Shown in pieces: positions 12,648-23,116 of a stretch of DNA of 64,000 bases. Within the stretch, counting starts at the first letter, position 1. Every line of letters begins with the position of its first letter. This DNA comes from Clarireedia homoeocarpa. Lineage: Eukaryota; Ascomycota; Leotiomycetes; Helotiales; Rutstroemiaceae. The notes below the pieces were generated by a model that worked only from the letters and a program-made list of their open reading frames with translations, was not told where the DNA came from and did not search any database. The position numbers and the translations under genes were made by a program. Where the stretch lies: the NCBI GenBank assembly GCA_001465935.1, contig LNKV01000013.1, positions 372,001 to 436,000 on the forward strand, written 5' to 3'.

Positions 12648-13331
12648 ATGTCTAACAACGAGATGCCACGGCGGCCTATGACTCCCTCGGGTGCTCCAGA
12701 CGTCCATAGTCTTCTCCACTATGGCGACAAACTGATCGACATCCGAAGGCGAAACCAAACCCTCTTCACCCAAGCCAAAGAAGCTCACGTCAACCGCAAA
12801 CGCGAAACCGCTACCCCTATGAACATCCGCCGCATCCTAGCCGAACACCACCAATTCCACAGCGACCCGCTCTCCCTCCCCTACATGACCTTCTCGCCGC
12901 AAACCCACCAGCTCACCCGCGCCCATGCCAGCATCGAAGGACCCCCCGAGAGCCCGTACGCAGGGGGGATCTTCTGGCTGCAAATCATCTACCCGGATGA
13001 ATACCCCAAACGACCGATGGCGCTGCAATTTCTCACGCCCATATACCACCCCAACGTCAGCGAGCACGGCGCCATCTGCATGGATATCCTGGATCGCGAC
13101 TGGTCGCCGATTCTGTCGACACGTACGGTGTTGCTGGCGTTGTTGTCGCGGCTCGATGACCCGGAGTTGGGGGATCCGTTGAGGCTGGATGCGGCGAGGA
13201 TGTATAGGGAGGATTATCCGGGGTTTTGGGAGGCGGCGAGGGACTTTACGGAGTTTTATGCTATGGAGGAGGGACCGCCGTTGGGTGTGGATGAGGGGGA
13301 TAACAGGGAAGAGGAGGCTGGAGTGATTTAG
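12648..13331 (+). CDS. Ubiquitin-conjugating enzyme E2 (divergent)
   Basis: This intronless gene encodes 227 residues. It has the E2 fold signature: PPESPYAGGIFWLQIIYPDEYP at residues 99-120, here read as PPESPYAGG and FWLQIIYPDEYP, then YHPN at 133-136 and the catalytic cysteine Cys144 in GAICMDIL, followed by DWSP. The HPN motif and Cys are intact, so it should be able to form a thioester with ubiquitin or a ubiquitin-like protein. After DWSP it departs from common E2s: a DDPELGDPLRLDAA segment replaces the usual NP(D/E)DPL...A. A 60-residue N-terminal extension and an acidic C-terminal tail (EEGPPLGVDEGDNREEE) flank the core. Codon use is markedly richer in C and G than in neighbouring genes. 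Which modifier or E3 it serves is not evident. Confidence 0.92.
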   Translation: MSNNEMPRRPMTPSGAPDVHSLLHYGDKLIDIRRRNQTLFTQAKEAHVNRKRETATPMNIRRILAEHHQFHSDPLSLPYMTFSPQTHQLTRAHASIEGPPESPYAGGIFWLQIIYPDEYPKRPMALQFLTPIYHPNVSEHGAICMDILDRDWSPILSTRTVLLALLSRLDDPELGDPLRLDAARMYREDYPGFWEAARDFTEFYAMEEGPPLGVDEGDNREEEAGVI

Positions 13332-13613
13332 CTGCTGTTCAGCCCTTGAAAATACAAGACTTTGTGGAACGACGTAGTATATCTTGAAACTTGAACATGC
13401 ACGGGTGTGTCTTTGGACATTTTTCAGCTCAGGTTGACTTTTCCATGACTCTAAATAAGTCGCCTTTCCACACAATACTGAGGATCCCACTAGAGAGCCG
13501 CAGAAATTTACTAACACACAGTACGCGTGATGAACAAGACCTATTATAGATCAAAATTTCCAGCAAAGGCCAAGAGGTCGGTTTAATACTTTATTTATTC
13601 ATGTTTCTCTAGG

Positions 13614-15935
13614 TCATCGAGTCTTGCCCGTGCCCGCACTTGGGCCCTTGGGAACCTCCACTCTATCTCTAACCAGGAGTTTAATCTTGCCACCACCAAT
13701 CTCATGACCTTGACTAAGAATATCCACATCATCTTTTGCATCCGCACCGACACCACCTCTCACTAAACTCTTATCATATGATCTCGCATCAATCCCAAGA
13801 ATACCACCTACGTTGTTGCGGTCTCCAGGTACTGAGAACTCTCGGTATGCGTAACGCCATTCGTTCAAGAAAGTTCGGATGGCTTTGCCGACTTTGTCCT
13901 TGCCGTTTTTGCTGTGATGGCCGGTACCGGTAATGGCATAGACAGGACGAGATTCTTTACTGTTGTCAAGGAGGACACGTTCCAGGTATTCGACTGCTTC
14001 TTCGGGATGTAGACCGTGTAGATCGACATAGAGTTCGGCATTTGCGTTGTTGCTCTTATTACGTTCTTCATAGAGCTCACGAGCTGCTTCGCGATGGGCT
14101 TTACGCATGAGGTCGTTTTCGCTTTGACCACGAAGACTGAGAGCTTTTGCCGCACGTGCGTCATTACGATTCCAAGCTTGAGCAGCGCTGACACTTTTGT
14201 TAGAATGGAGAAGATTTATTGGAGCAAGCTAGTACGTACCTTTGTAAGAACTTATTCCTCAAACCACCATGCTTGATTGCATCTTGTCTGGCCTTGAGGT
14301 ATGCTTTATTGGCTCTTTCACCGGTTTCCAGCCATGGTATATGTTGTGGAGGTGAAATAGCCTGTGCAGCAGCACTATTCTCGCCGTTCCGAACATTTGT
14401 AGAGCTACCATTCCTGCCCAATTTCTTCTTATCCTGCATCATGCCTGGGCCCGGAGATGGAGAAAGCTTCACTACATCTGCAAGTGAGCTTGGGCTGGGG
14501 GCATTTTCCTTATGTCCATGTCCATGCCCACCTCGTTTACCATGGTGTTTCTTGCCTTTGGTAACCACAGCACCCAAGGATGGGAAAGCTTCCGTGTCAT
14601 CAAGGGCAGGTGCTGCAGGGCCATCTCTAGCTCGACTGCTGGGTCTGGATCTTTGGCTAGAAGCATCACTATTGTAGCCTTGCAAAGCCTTGAAACCAGG
14701 AGGTGGAGTGAAACCTCCCTGCTGATAGTTGTTGAAAGCACTCGTAGAAGAATAAGAGTTAGACCACTGATCTTGCCCTGACTGTAGCGCTGGGAAAGCA
14801 TTGAAATCCTGGAATTGGAAGCTGGGCTGAGCGTTTGAAGTTGGTGGCGTTCCGCTTTCATCAAGAGCAAGACGATTCATGAATGAAGATGGATCATGAC
14901 TGAAGATGCATGTATCGCCAGCGAGGCAATTACCCATGACCCAGTACCTGTAAAAGCGTAAGGAAAAGAATATCTACCTGAATGCGGATAAACTTACTTG
15001 CAAATGTGGTTGCTTAAATCATGACTGAACCTGCAATCAGCGCGAAGACACTGTCCCGTAGACAACCAAAATCGACAAACGACACCACTTCGCTGTTGGC
15101 CCGCCGGAGTAATTGGTCGAGGTACGTCTGATGCCATGGATTTACCGATGAGAACCGCTTTGGCCTCGTCCGTCTGTGCTTGAGTAGTGGCGTCACCCGA
15201 TTGACCATCCATGAAAGCGGCAATGGTAGCACTCATATCATATCCATGGGAAGCAAGAGCAGCCTCGATTTCTTCGACTGATTTTGAAGGGCCGAATATA
15301 GAACGTAGCATTTCATGAGAGCTCATGTCATTTTGTTGCGGCGAAATGTACTCAGCGGCGGCAGCATTAAGACCACTCTGAGCTCCGACAGACGAGGACG
15401 TAATACTAACGGCATCATCATTCACAAGCCAATCTACATTTTCACTTCCAAAATCCCCATATATATCTTGTGTAGGGCTGGTATCAGTCGGGAATTCGTA
15501 TGCGTTTAGATTTGGGCTGTGGGGGATTGCAGGGCTGGAGAAAGCGAGGCGAGGGGACGGACGCGGTGAAGTGAACGGGGAGGCTGTGGAAGACATGGTA
15601 CGTGAAAACGACTGTGGAATAAATCCGGGAGGTGCCAGCGGACTGACACCCAAACGGGGGGATGAGGAAACCGGAGTCCCGACACGTGGAATCTGCCATG
15701 GAGCTGGTGAAGGTCGACGTAAGACAGTATGTCGCATTGGCGGAGGTGAGCCGGCATTCGATGAACTCTCGCGATATCGCCATAATACATCCAATACCGC
15801 ATTTTCCAGAACTGTCCCTGTCAATGTAGTTTCCTTCTTCAGCAGATCCTCCAGTTTATCCGTTTTGTCTTCGTCCTCAAGTGAAGCATCCTCGAGGATG
15901 GGCAGGCAGATCTCGTAGGTCTCGTCGGCCACCAT
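13614..15935 (-). CDS. CUE-like, double CCCH zinc finger and Smr-domain protein
   Basis: Three exons, 14998-15935, 14240-14947 and 13614-14193, give 741 residues. In order: a CUE-like ubiquitin-binding helix bundle at about 205-245 (SSHEMLRSIFGPSKSVEEIE); CCCH finger 1 with Cys287, Cys296, Cys301 and His305; finger 2 with Cys312, Cys320, Cys326 and His330, split by the first intron; a disordered segment; a DUF1771 helical region (NRNDARAAKALSLRGQ and following); and a C-terminal Smr domain with DLHGLHPEEA and ITGTGHHS motifs. The Smr DLH and GTGHHS motifs are those expected of Smr endonucleases. Yeast Cue2, which cleaves mRNA at stalled ribosomes, has a related CUE plus Smr design, so a role in RNA surveillance is a reasonable inference. 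Exon 3 could also begin at 14187, removing two residues. Confidence 0.9.
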
Positions 15936-17459
15936 TTTCGCAGCAATTCGAGCTGGAGTTGATTGGTGTCGGGATTATATTATTAGATAGTTGTAGAGGA
16001 TGAAACTCTCGCAGCAAAAACAAATCGTGTATAAGTTAAGAGAACAATGAACCGGAGAAGGCTAAAAGGTAAGCAGGATCGTTGGGAGGGGTGTTGAAGT
16101 AGGAAGGGCAGCCCCAGTAACAAGCAAGGCAAGAGCAAGGTGACAAAGAAGGACACCGGCCGCTTACATCGTCAGCAGACGGAAGGAGCGGTTGTGCCTA
16201 TGCCTGTGCCTGTGCCTTTGCCCAGATATATTCTGGATGGAAGAAGAAGTCGAAAGGAGAAGAAGAAGAGTGGAGGAGAGTGGAGGATAGAAAAAGGGAT
16301 CGAATAATTGTCCAAGGCTCAAAAGTTGTCGTGGGGTTGGAGCTGAAGGTGGCCTCGCTGGCCTATAGTATCAAGCAGCCGGTTGTGTTCTCCGTCTGTC
16401 TAGTTCTTAGTCATTGGCTAATAAGGCTGGGGGAGGTTCGGAGTCAGTGGAGATGGATCTGGCGAATAGTGGAGTAGGGAGGACTGCTGGCTGCTGGCTG
16501 CTATCAAACATTCAACACGTATATTTATATCTTCATATTGTGCTTGTTTCAAGCCCCTTTTGCTCTTGTTCCTGATGCAGAGCTGACTATTTCGCCGACA
16601 ATACTGTACTGTAACCAGTAAGAGCTATTTTTATAAAGCTGCCAGGTTCGTCCGCCGCAGGTATTTTGATTTGACGAGGGTTCACTCCTTTACACTCCTT
16701 TACACTCCTTGACACTCCTTGGGCAAGTGTGATGGTGATGGTGATGGTGATGGTGCTGCCTTCGACAGCGGGTCGTAGCTCGTCGTGTTCCGCATGGACG
16801 AAATCACGGGCTAGAGCTCGAATGACGACAAGACTTGACTTGACGGCTTTGGCGGTGACTGATCCGATGGAGATACCGGTACCTTCCCCCCTCCCCTCCC
16901 CCCTCCAGAGTAAACTCCAGCCGGACCGGGAGCTGTTCACTCAATATTGCTGCCCTATGGAATTTGGCACCTAAGGCCTAGCACAGCCGATCATGATTTT
17001 CGGGGTTCTGTGCTGCGCCAATAGTGACGTAGAAGCAAAATGCGGCGTGCAAAGTCCTCACGATAGTTAACACCAGAAGAGATGAGAATCAGAGTCGACC
17101 GAGCATTTTCTCCAATATATGACAATCCTGCAAATCAACCTCATACTTAGGTAGAAATTCAAACAAATTGGGTTCATATCTCCATTCCTGTCTTTCCTTA
17201 TGTAACAAGTCCGCATTGGCGATTGAAGCTGCGCCTTCACTAGTCAACATCCTTCCCGTTTCACAAGGCGCATCAGCGTAGATACCAGTAAAGGTACATC
17301 CTGCCTACAATCACCACACGTTGTTCTTACCATCGTTTGTCGACACGTTTCAACCCATATGTGAAGATACATTCCTCGACCATATCTAGCCTCTACATCT
17401 AAAAACAACATCTGCGGATCGCCATCGCCATCTAACAAAACATCTGCGAGTCCGCTATC
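15936..17459. other. Divergent intergenic region with simple repeats
   Basis: About 1.5 kb lie between divergent genes. Short repeats occur: CTGTGC-type hexamers near 16195-16215, CACTCCTTTA-type decamers at about 16684-16720, and GATGGT hexamers at about 16729-16753. No gene with family likeness is visible on either strand. Confidence 0.5.
16684..16753. repeat. Decamer and hexamer simple repeats
   Basis: Four near-identical units of ACTCCTTTAC or ACTCCTTGAC are followed, after a short spacer, by about four copies of GATGGT. All are in noncoding DNA upstream of the TVP38-like gene. Confidence 0.8.
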
Positions 17460-18818
17460 ATGCCAGCCGATTACAGCTCGACCGCGAAAGCCTTAGCACT
17501 CCCTATAAGTCCAATACCATCTCCTTCTCCTGAACGGCACGCAGAGAGACCTCCTTGGTCAAGACGTATATCTTCGGGGGTTAGAAGAGGAACCACTCTG
17601 TCTCCATATGCAAATCGTCAACCGACGCCCTCTTTACGGGATCAACTCGTTCGAAAAGCGGATAAATTACAAAGAAGAGTCGTTGCAACATGGCAGAGGT
17701 TATCTCTGCTGCAGAAATGTCTTGCAGTGGTAGCGCTCATCCTTAATATCGTCTTGATAGTACTGTTTTTAGTATATCAGCATCAAATCTTTAGCAGTCT
17801 GGCGCCGTTCGCAAAAAAATGGTTAGTTGTGCGGATTTCTTGTATCGCTCACACACGCAGTGTTTCAAACCCTCCTGCACACTTCATCTTTCTCGGAACC
17901 TCTGATACAGCTTCTGCGGGGTTTCTACTGTTGCCTTTGATACTCCTGTGTCCGGCGAGCTTTGTATGGCAAGCAATTACTGACACCTAAAAAAGGCGAG
18001 ATATACCTGGCGGATGGATGATATTATGGGCAATATGTTTCATAGCGGCCTTTCCACCTTTGATCGGCTATTCCTCTACAATCACAATCGCAGGCTTCGT
18101 CTACGGAATTCCTAAAGGATGGGCTATCGTAGCAAGCGCAACAGTTGCAGGTTCGCTCTGCTCATTCCTCGCATCACGAACCATCCTCTCGAGTTACGTC
18201 CACCGCCTCGTAGGAAAAGATAAAAGATTTGAAGCGCTCGCCCTCACACTCAAACACGATGGGGTGAAAATCCTCTGCATGATCCGACTTTGTCCACTTC
18301 CCTACTCCCTCTCAAATGCTGCCGTTGCAACCTTCCCCACCGTCCATCCGCTCATGTACGCCCTCGCAACCGCCATAGTCTCTCCCAAACTCCTAATTCA
18401 CGTCTTCATCGGCAGCCGCCTAGGCTCCCTCGCCAGCGATGAGGAAATGGATACCTCCACCAAACTCATCAACTATGCAAGCATCATATTAGGCGGCATA
18501 CTTGGCGCCAGCGTAGGCTACATCATCTACCAGCGCACCATGTCACGCGCCAAGGAGCTTGAGATCGCCGAGTTAGAATCAGGACGTGCGGAAGTCGGGC
18601 TGGGCGGAGATATTGCGGCGAGGAGAGGAGAATACACAGATGGCGATTTTGGGGAGACAGATTCCGCGGCGCTGATGAACGATGATGATATTTCCTTGTG
18701 GGGACATGAGAATGCTGTATCGTTGGGGGAGTACAGGGATGATTTTGGGGATGATGATGATGATGATGTTTTTGCAAGTGGTGATGCGGGTGCGGTGCCA
18801 GGGAGGGGGAGGCAGTAG
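17460..18818 (+). CDS. tvp38: Tvp38-like VTT (SNARE-associated) Golgi membrane protein
   Basis: Two exons, 17460-17821 and 17996-18818, joined by a 174-nt intron (GTTAGT donor, AAAAAG acceptor) give 394 residues; the join restores the family sequence W-R-D-I-P-G-G-W. A disordered N-terminus of about 70 residues precedes a first membrane segment (LAVVALILNIVLIVLFLVY). Then come the VTT hallmarks: FPPLIGYSSTITIAGFVYG, the glycine-rich GWAIVASATVAGS, and MIRLCPLPYSLSNAA. At least four further hydrophobic segments follow. The C-terminal 100 residues are cytosolic in character and end with an acidic run of Asp codons near 18749. Members of this family in yeast localise to the Golgi, and VTT proteins are linked to lipid scrambling and vesicle traffic. 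Confidence 0.9.
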
Positions 18819-19610
18819 AAGTAGAGGTAGAGGTAGAGTATTTAGAAATGAGAACGGATGAGACGGGGAGCCTCTGATACTGGAATATGGGGGGACATAT
18901 TGCTCTTATACGATACGGATGTGTATGGCTATCTAGATATAAGTGTTTATTTGAGAGTGGCGTTTGGGTTATATAAGAATTGCATTGCAGGACGATGACT
19001 CAAGTGGTATGGAAGTGGACGGTTGCATCTCCTGGATGGAGGGGAAAGGACTCAGGGGAACGGAGTGGGTGGACGGCTGGCTGATTGTATAAAGCTTTGA
19101 TAGAGATCCAGGGTCAACATCTTAGAGGTCGTGCAATGATTAGCCCATCACAAATCAAGGGCTTGAATTTATGCGTTATGCTCAATGGATTATGACTGAG
19201 ATTCAAGTCAAGAAGTGAATGTTTCAATTTGAATCGTTAACGTTCATGCACATAAGTTCATTTTATATATAAGTCCCATTATCCTATGTCGTTTTCTATT
19301 CCAATTTCCATTTCCATCTCCATACCCCCGAACCGAACGAATGAATGCTGCACCGCAGCCATCTCGTACTGTATTTCCTTTTTTTTGTCTCCGAACCATG
19401 CGGACTCCGATCCCCTGATGAATGTATGCTTTCACCAGTGAACTCATTATGTATATGTAGTTTGAGCGAATGTATATGTAGCTCCAGAAACGAGAGAAGT
19501 AGTACTTCGGTCGACGCCTCCCAGAGCCATCTCAAATCCAATCCAGCAAACACCGACCCAAGGAGAAAGGGACGAAATCAAGAAATATAAACTCCCTTCA
19601 CCACAAAAAA
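18819..19610. other. Convergent intergenic region
   Basis: This stretch lies between two stop codons facing each other and should contain both 3' untranslated ends. AGAGGTAGAGGTAGAG triplets follow the TVP38 stop at 18819-18835. No gene is evident. Confidence 0.5.
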
Positions 19611-20726
19611 TCAAGCAGCAAGCCTCGCCAAAAAGCATACAAAAGGCAATGCAGCCAAAAAGCTCGCCCGTCCCATCTCACCCCGGCCTACCTCTCCGAT
19701 CCCCTTTAGCGTCTTCTCGTGTTTCTTTTGCTCGCTCGGCAGTCTTTTCTCGCCATGATCGTTCCTGCTTCGAGATCGAAGACGCTTCTCGTGAGATTTG
19801 CCACGCTCTTCATCACTCAGGTTGTCGGAATCGTACTCGATGTGGCGGTTATGTAGACGTTGACGGCGGGATTCCTGACGCGAGAGACGGCGGTGGTGGG
19901 AGTTGGGGGAGCGGGAATAGGAATTGTATTTGGAGGAATAGTGGGAGGATGAGGAGGAGGGAGAGGAGTCTTCTTCTTCGTGCTCTGGGTCGTGGAGGGA
20001 AGTGGGAGGTTGGTAGGTGCGGGATGAGGAGGAGTAGGTGTTGGAGGAGGAAGAACGGGTGGGAGAGGGATCGAACGTGGGGGTTTGATAAGTGCGGGTT
20101 GGGAGAGAGGAACGATAGATATTGGGGGAAGGGGAGGGGCCGCTAGATCGTGCGGAGCGGTCGTCTGTGAAACGGACTGACTGGGAACGTTGGGGAATGT
20201 AGGGATAAGTGGTATTGGATTGGGGTGGAGTGGAGTTACGGTGGTTGGGAAGACTGTTGCTTGGTGGAGCAAGGTTGGGTGAGAACCGAACGGATTGGGA
20301 TCGTTGGGGTGGGAAAGGTGGTGGTGGGGGGAGATTGGCGTAGTTTATTTGAGGAGTTTTGCGCTGATGTTCAGTCATTTGAGGGCCTTTGCTGTCGGAT
20401 GATTTGCCAAAATCGGCCCTCATACGCTTATCTTCATGGGAAACAGATTCAGGTGTGCTGTCGGAGCCGGATAGAGAGCGTGTGCGTTGACCACTGGACC
20501 ATCCTGATGGGTAAGCGGAGTTTGGGTTGGCAGATGCAACAGTTGCGCAAGCAGAGCTTCCACTGAAGTTCTCGGGATGAGTGTATACTTGACGACCGCC
20601 CATCAACCAGAAACAACGTCCAGAAGAATCCCAGAACGGACCCGAGACACCTCCGGTCGATGATGTGTCTATGTGATGGAGTCTGGGTGTTTGAGCTGTT
20701 GAAGCATCTGCGGCGTTGGAAGTCAT
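19611..20726 (-). CDS. Ser/Arg-rich low-complexity fungal protein
   Basis: A single open frame of 371 residues starts with ATG at 20726. The first 60 residues appear ordered and conserved in style (HIDTSSTGGVSGPFWDSSGRCFWLMGGRQ). The middle carries proline-rich PPPPPFPP and two copies of a PQRSQSVRF motif (QRSQSVRFSPN and QRSQSVRFTDD), which look like phosphorylation-type R-S-x-S-V-R-F sites. The C-terminal third is Ser, Arg, His and Tyr rich and highly charged (SRRQRLHNRHIEYDSD, then EKRLRSRSRNDHGEKRL). The frame ends in a hydrophobic stretch, AALPFVCFLARLAA, that may be real or may reflect a missed intron. I do not recognise a functional domain. Confidence 0.7.
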   Translation of the reverse strand: MTSNAADASTAQTPRLHHIDTSSTGGVSGPFWDSSGRCFWLMGGRQVYTHPENFSGSSACATVASANPNSAYPSGWSSGQRTRSLSGSDSTPESVSHEDKRMRADFGKSSDSKGPQMTEHQRKTPQINYANLPPPPPFPPQRSQSVRFSPNLAPPSNSLPNHRNSTPPQSNTTYPYIPQRSQSVRFTDDRSARSSGPSPSPNIYRSSLPTRTYQTPTFDPSPTRSSSSNTYSSSSRTYQPPTSLHDPEHEEEDSSPSSSSSHYSSKYNSYSRSPNSHHRRLSRQESRRQRLHNRHIEYDSDNLSDEERGKSHEKRLRSRSRNDHGEKRLPSEQKKHEKTLKGIGEVGRGEMGRASFLAALPFVCFLARLAA

Positions 20727-21814
20727 TGTGAAAAAAATAAATGTATGCTTGTAGACTTGACTTTAGTGACCGAAAGATAAATCTGCAGAACAATCTATGT
20801 GTGATGACAAAGAAGTTCTAACACTAGGAGGAACTTCATATTGAGAATGAAGGACTTAATGTACAACTTGTACTATGGCGCAGTTTGCTCACTTGATCTT
20901 TGGAATGGGTCTTTCGAAACGGAAAATCCATCTGTCCAAACGTTGTGGGGAGAATACCGCATAGCCCTTCACTACACCTACCCATCGACCGTACTGAAGG
21001 AGCAATTTACTCATAGTCGACCAACGCAACAGCTATGTTGGTTGTTCGACATTGGGTGTTTTCTCCAAGCCGTACTCCCAACGACCAATTCGACCAGATC
21101 TGAAGCCAAATGGGCTATTCCTATGACACAGATAAGGGCCAGGCTGAGTATAAATGTTATCAGCCCACGTTATCGGCGAGGATATTGCCGGTTGAAGATA
21201 ATCGAGTAACTGCCGTAACCGCGCGATTATAGTCTTCGCAGCCTTGCAGAAAGGTCGTCGACCTTGGTCGGACCGGGCTGCGGCATAGTTTTGCGTGATC
21301 TGAAATAGACATTTCAACCAACACAACCTGAGACGAACGCCGCATTTCAATCGCTCTCGCCACAGTTCGAAATGCATCCTGATCGCGAACGGCCATGCTT
21401 AGTTTTAGAAGGAAGTTACGATTGATTGGTGGCTTTGGAGAGTTTTCTGCTTACAAAGCATGTTACAGACGAGGAGCAAGTGGTTTGCTAGCGCCTTCTC
21501 CACAATCCCGAACGACAAGCAATTGAATCCTTCTTCATCATCGAGCTGGCCACAAACATTCTCGAGCAGTCCTCTGCACTTCTCACAACAGCCTTCGAAC
21601 GTCCAACCTTTCGTAAGATTCTTCGTTGTGGCGAGGTAGGTGCTAGTAATGCCTCTAGAGCCAATATGACACCTGGTGTTGGAAGTGACGTGAATCTACA
21701 TGAATTTACTTGCTTTAAGAGGATGCCAACCACCCCATTCACCGGCGATCAGGAGTAGGGTAGCTTACATAGCAGGCAGGATTAACTTGTATATGTTCAC
21801 ACAAAGTCTAAGAG
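20727..21814. other. Intergenic region
   Basis: About 1.1 kb between divergent genes. Several medium-length frames occur on both strands (for example 21033-21377 minus, 20841-21209 plus), but none shows family likeness or good start context. A decayed gene or an unrecognised upstream exon of the next gene cannot be excluded. Confidence 0.4.
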
Positions 21815-22609
21815 ATGTTTCAACAACGAAGGATCGAGATACTGAATCAAGAAACAGATATTGCGAACCTTGAGCCTAGCTTCTTCCGAATTCTCCTGGA
21901 TAGGAAACATTTCAAATATATCACGATTGATCCTGGAACTTACTCCACGAAAGAGCTCTGCTTGCCTTCGCTTCTACAAAAGAAACTGCCGCGATTGCCG
22001 TCAGAGGAAGAGACACAACCATGGAACGTAGCACGGATTTGTCTACAAGCTGGATGTCCAACCGCTGTTGAGGCTTTCCAAGCTTCTCTTCCAACAATAA
22101 ATTTCCCCTATTTCCCTGAACAGCCAACTTCCGTGGAATACCTCTCCCTCAAATTTATTCGAAGATTAAAACCAAATATATGCCTCGTAGCATCTCCAGG
22201 TTTCGATAAGCCTGTCATTGCAAAATTTGCCAACTTCTACTGGGAAACAGACTATATCGCTGAAATTCAAGCATACTCTTGGCTGTACGGTCATGATATT
22301 CCTGCTCCTGGGTTTCTCGGATATATAACAGAAAATGGACGCGTGACTGGATTGTTGACTGAAAATGTAAAGGGCCGACGAGCTACACTATCCGATCTAC
22401 ATCTCTGCCAGGACACACTCAGACGCTTACACAACTTAAACATCGTTCATGGATCTTTGGACAAGAACAAGTTCTTGATTTCACAGGGAAGGGCTGTTCT
22501 TATGGGGTTTGAAACTGCTGAGCGATCTGAAGATGCAGATCAGATGGAAAGGGAAATGGAGATATTGACGGAAAGATTCCAATATGGTACAATTCCAACG
22601 GATGTATAA
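21815..22609 (+). CDS. Degenerate protein-kinase-fold protein (likely pseudokinase)
   Basis: This intronless frame encodes 264 residues. The second half follows the small fungal kinase-like pattern: VIAKFANF for the lysine-bearing strand, an EIQAYSWLYGHDIPAPGFLGYI helix and hinge region, and the catalytic-loop position LNIVHGSLDKNKFLI followed by AVLMGFETAE at the metal-binding position. In active relatives the loop reads H-(R/G)-D-x4-N and the metal site is D-F-(G/E). Here the first Asp is Ser and the second is Gly, so phosphotransfer is doubtful. The first 120 residues are unlike standard kinase N-lobes. The family is often expanded in filamentous fungi, where roles are mostly unknown. An upstream exon cannot be excluded. 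Confidence 0.75.
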   Translation: MFQQRRIEILNQETDIANLEPSFFRILLDRKHFKYITIDPGTYSTKELCLPSLLQKKLPRLPSEEETQPWNVARICLQAGCPTAVEAFQASLPTINFPYFPEQPTSVEYLSLKFIRRLKPNICLVASPGFDKPVIAKFANFYWETDYIAEIQAYSWLYGHDIPAPGFLGYITENGRVTGLLTENVKGRRATLSDLHLCQDTLRRLHNLNIVHGSLDKNKFLISQGRAVLMGFETAERSEDADQMEREMEILTERFQYGTIPTDV

Positions 22610-23116
22610 GTAGCTCGTGGTGCTCCTCATGTTTGGGTGGGTTTTTATGGTAATTAGTTCTTGCGTAACTACTTGGTATTACTTTTAGATGATAATTCAC
22701 ATAACTTATGATATTCTCTTCAGGCGTTTACCCCCCTTAATCGTATGAAGCGACATCGGTGGTGAACTTTAAGTAGCCTAGTAGTAGTAGTTTGATCCAC
22801 ATTATCATTCTTCTGAGGTCGTTCAGTATTTCTAAGCACCAAGTGTGATTAGCAATCGCGGTAAACCTATGAGTCTGCAGACTAGACATAGGTAATTACA
22901 CCTCAGTACACACGAATGACACCTTTGGAGGTAGAGTCAAATTGTTTGCTCAAGTGAATAACACCCCTCCCGGTTGCGGAGATACATCTTTACATAATAC
23001 TCCTGTCAAGCACTAGCAATCTAGCAATCTAGCAATCGGCAAAATCTTTCATCCTTAAACTAACTGTGCACAACCTCTACAACTCTTCTGTAGCTTCATA
23101 TCTCCAGGTGAACAAA
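22610..23116. other. Intergenic region
   Basis: About 500 nt between two plus-strand genes hold the promoter of the PLP enzyme gene. Three copies of AGCAATCT occur at about 23015-23036. No gene is visible. Confidence 0.5.
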
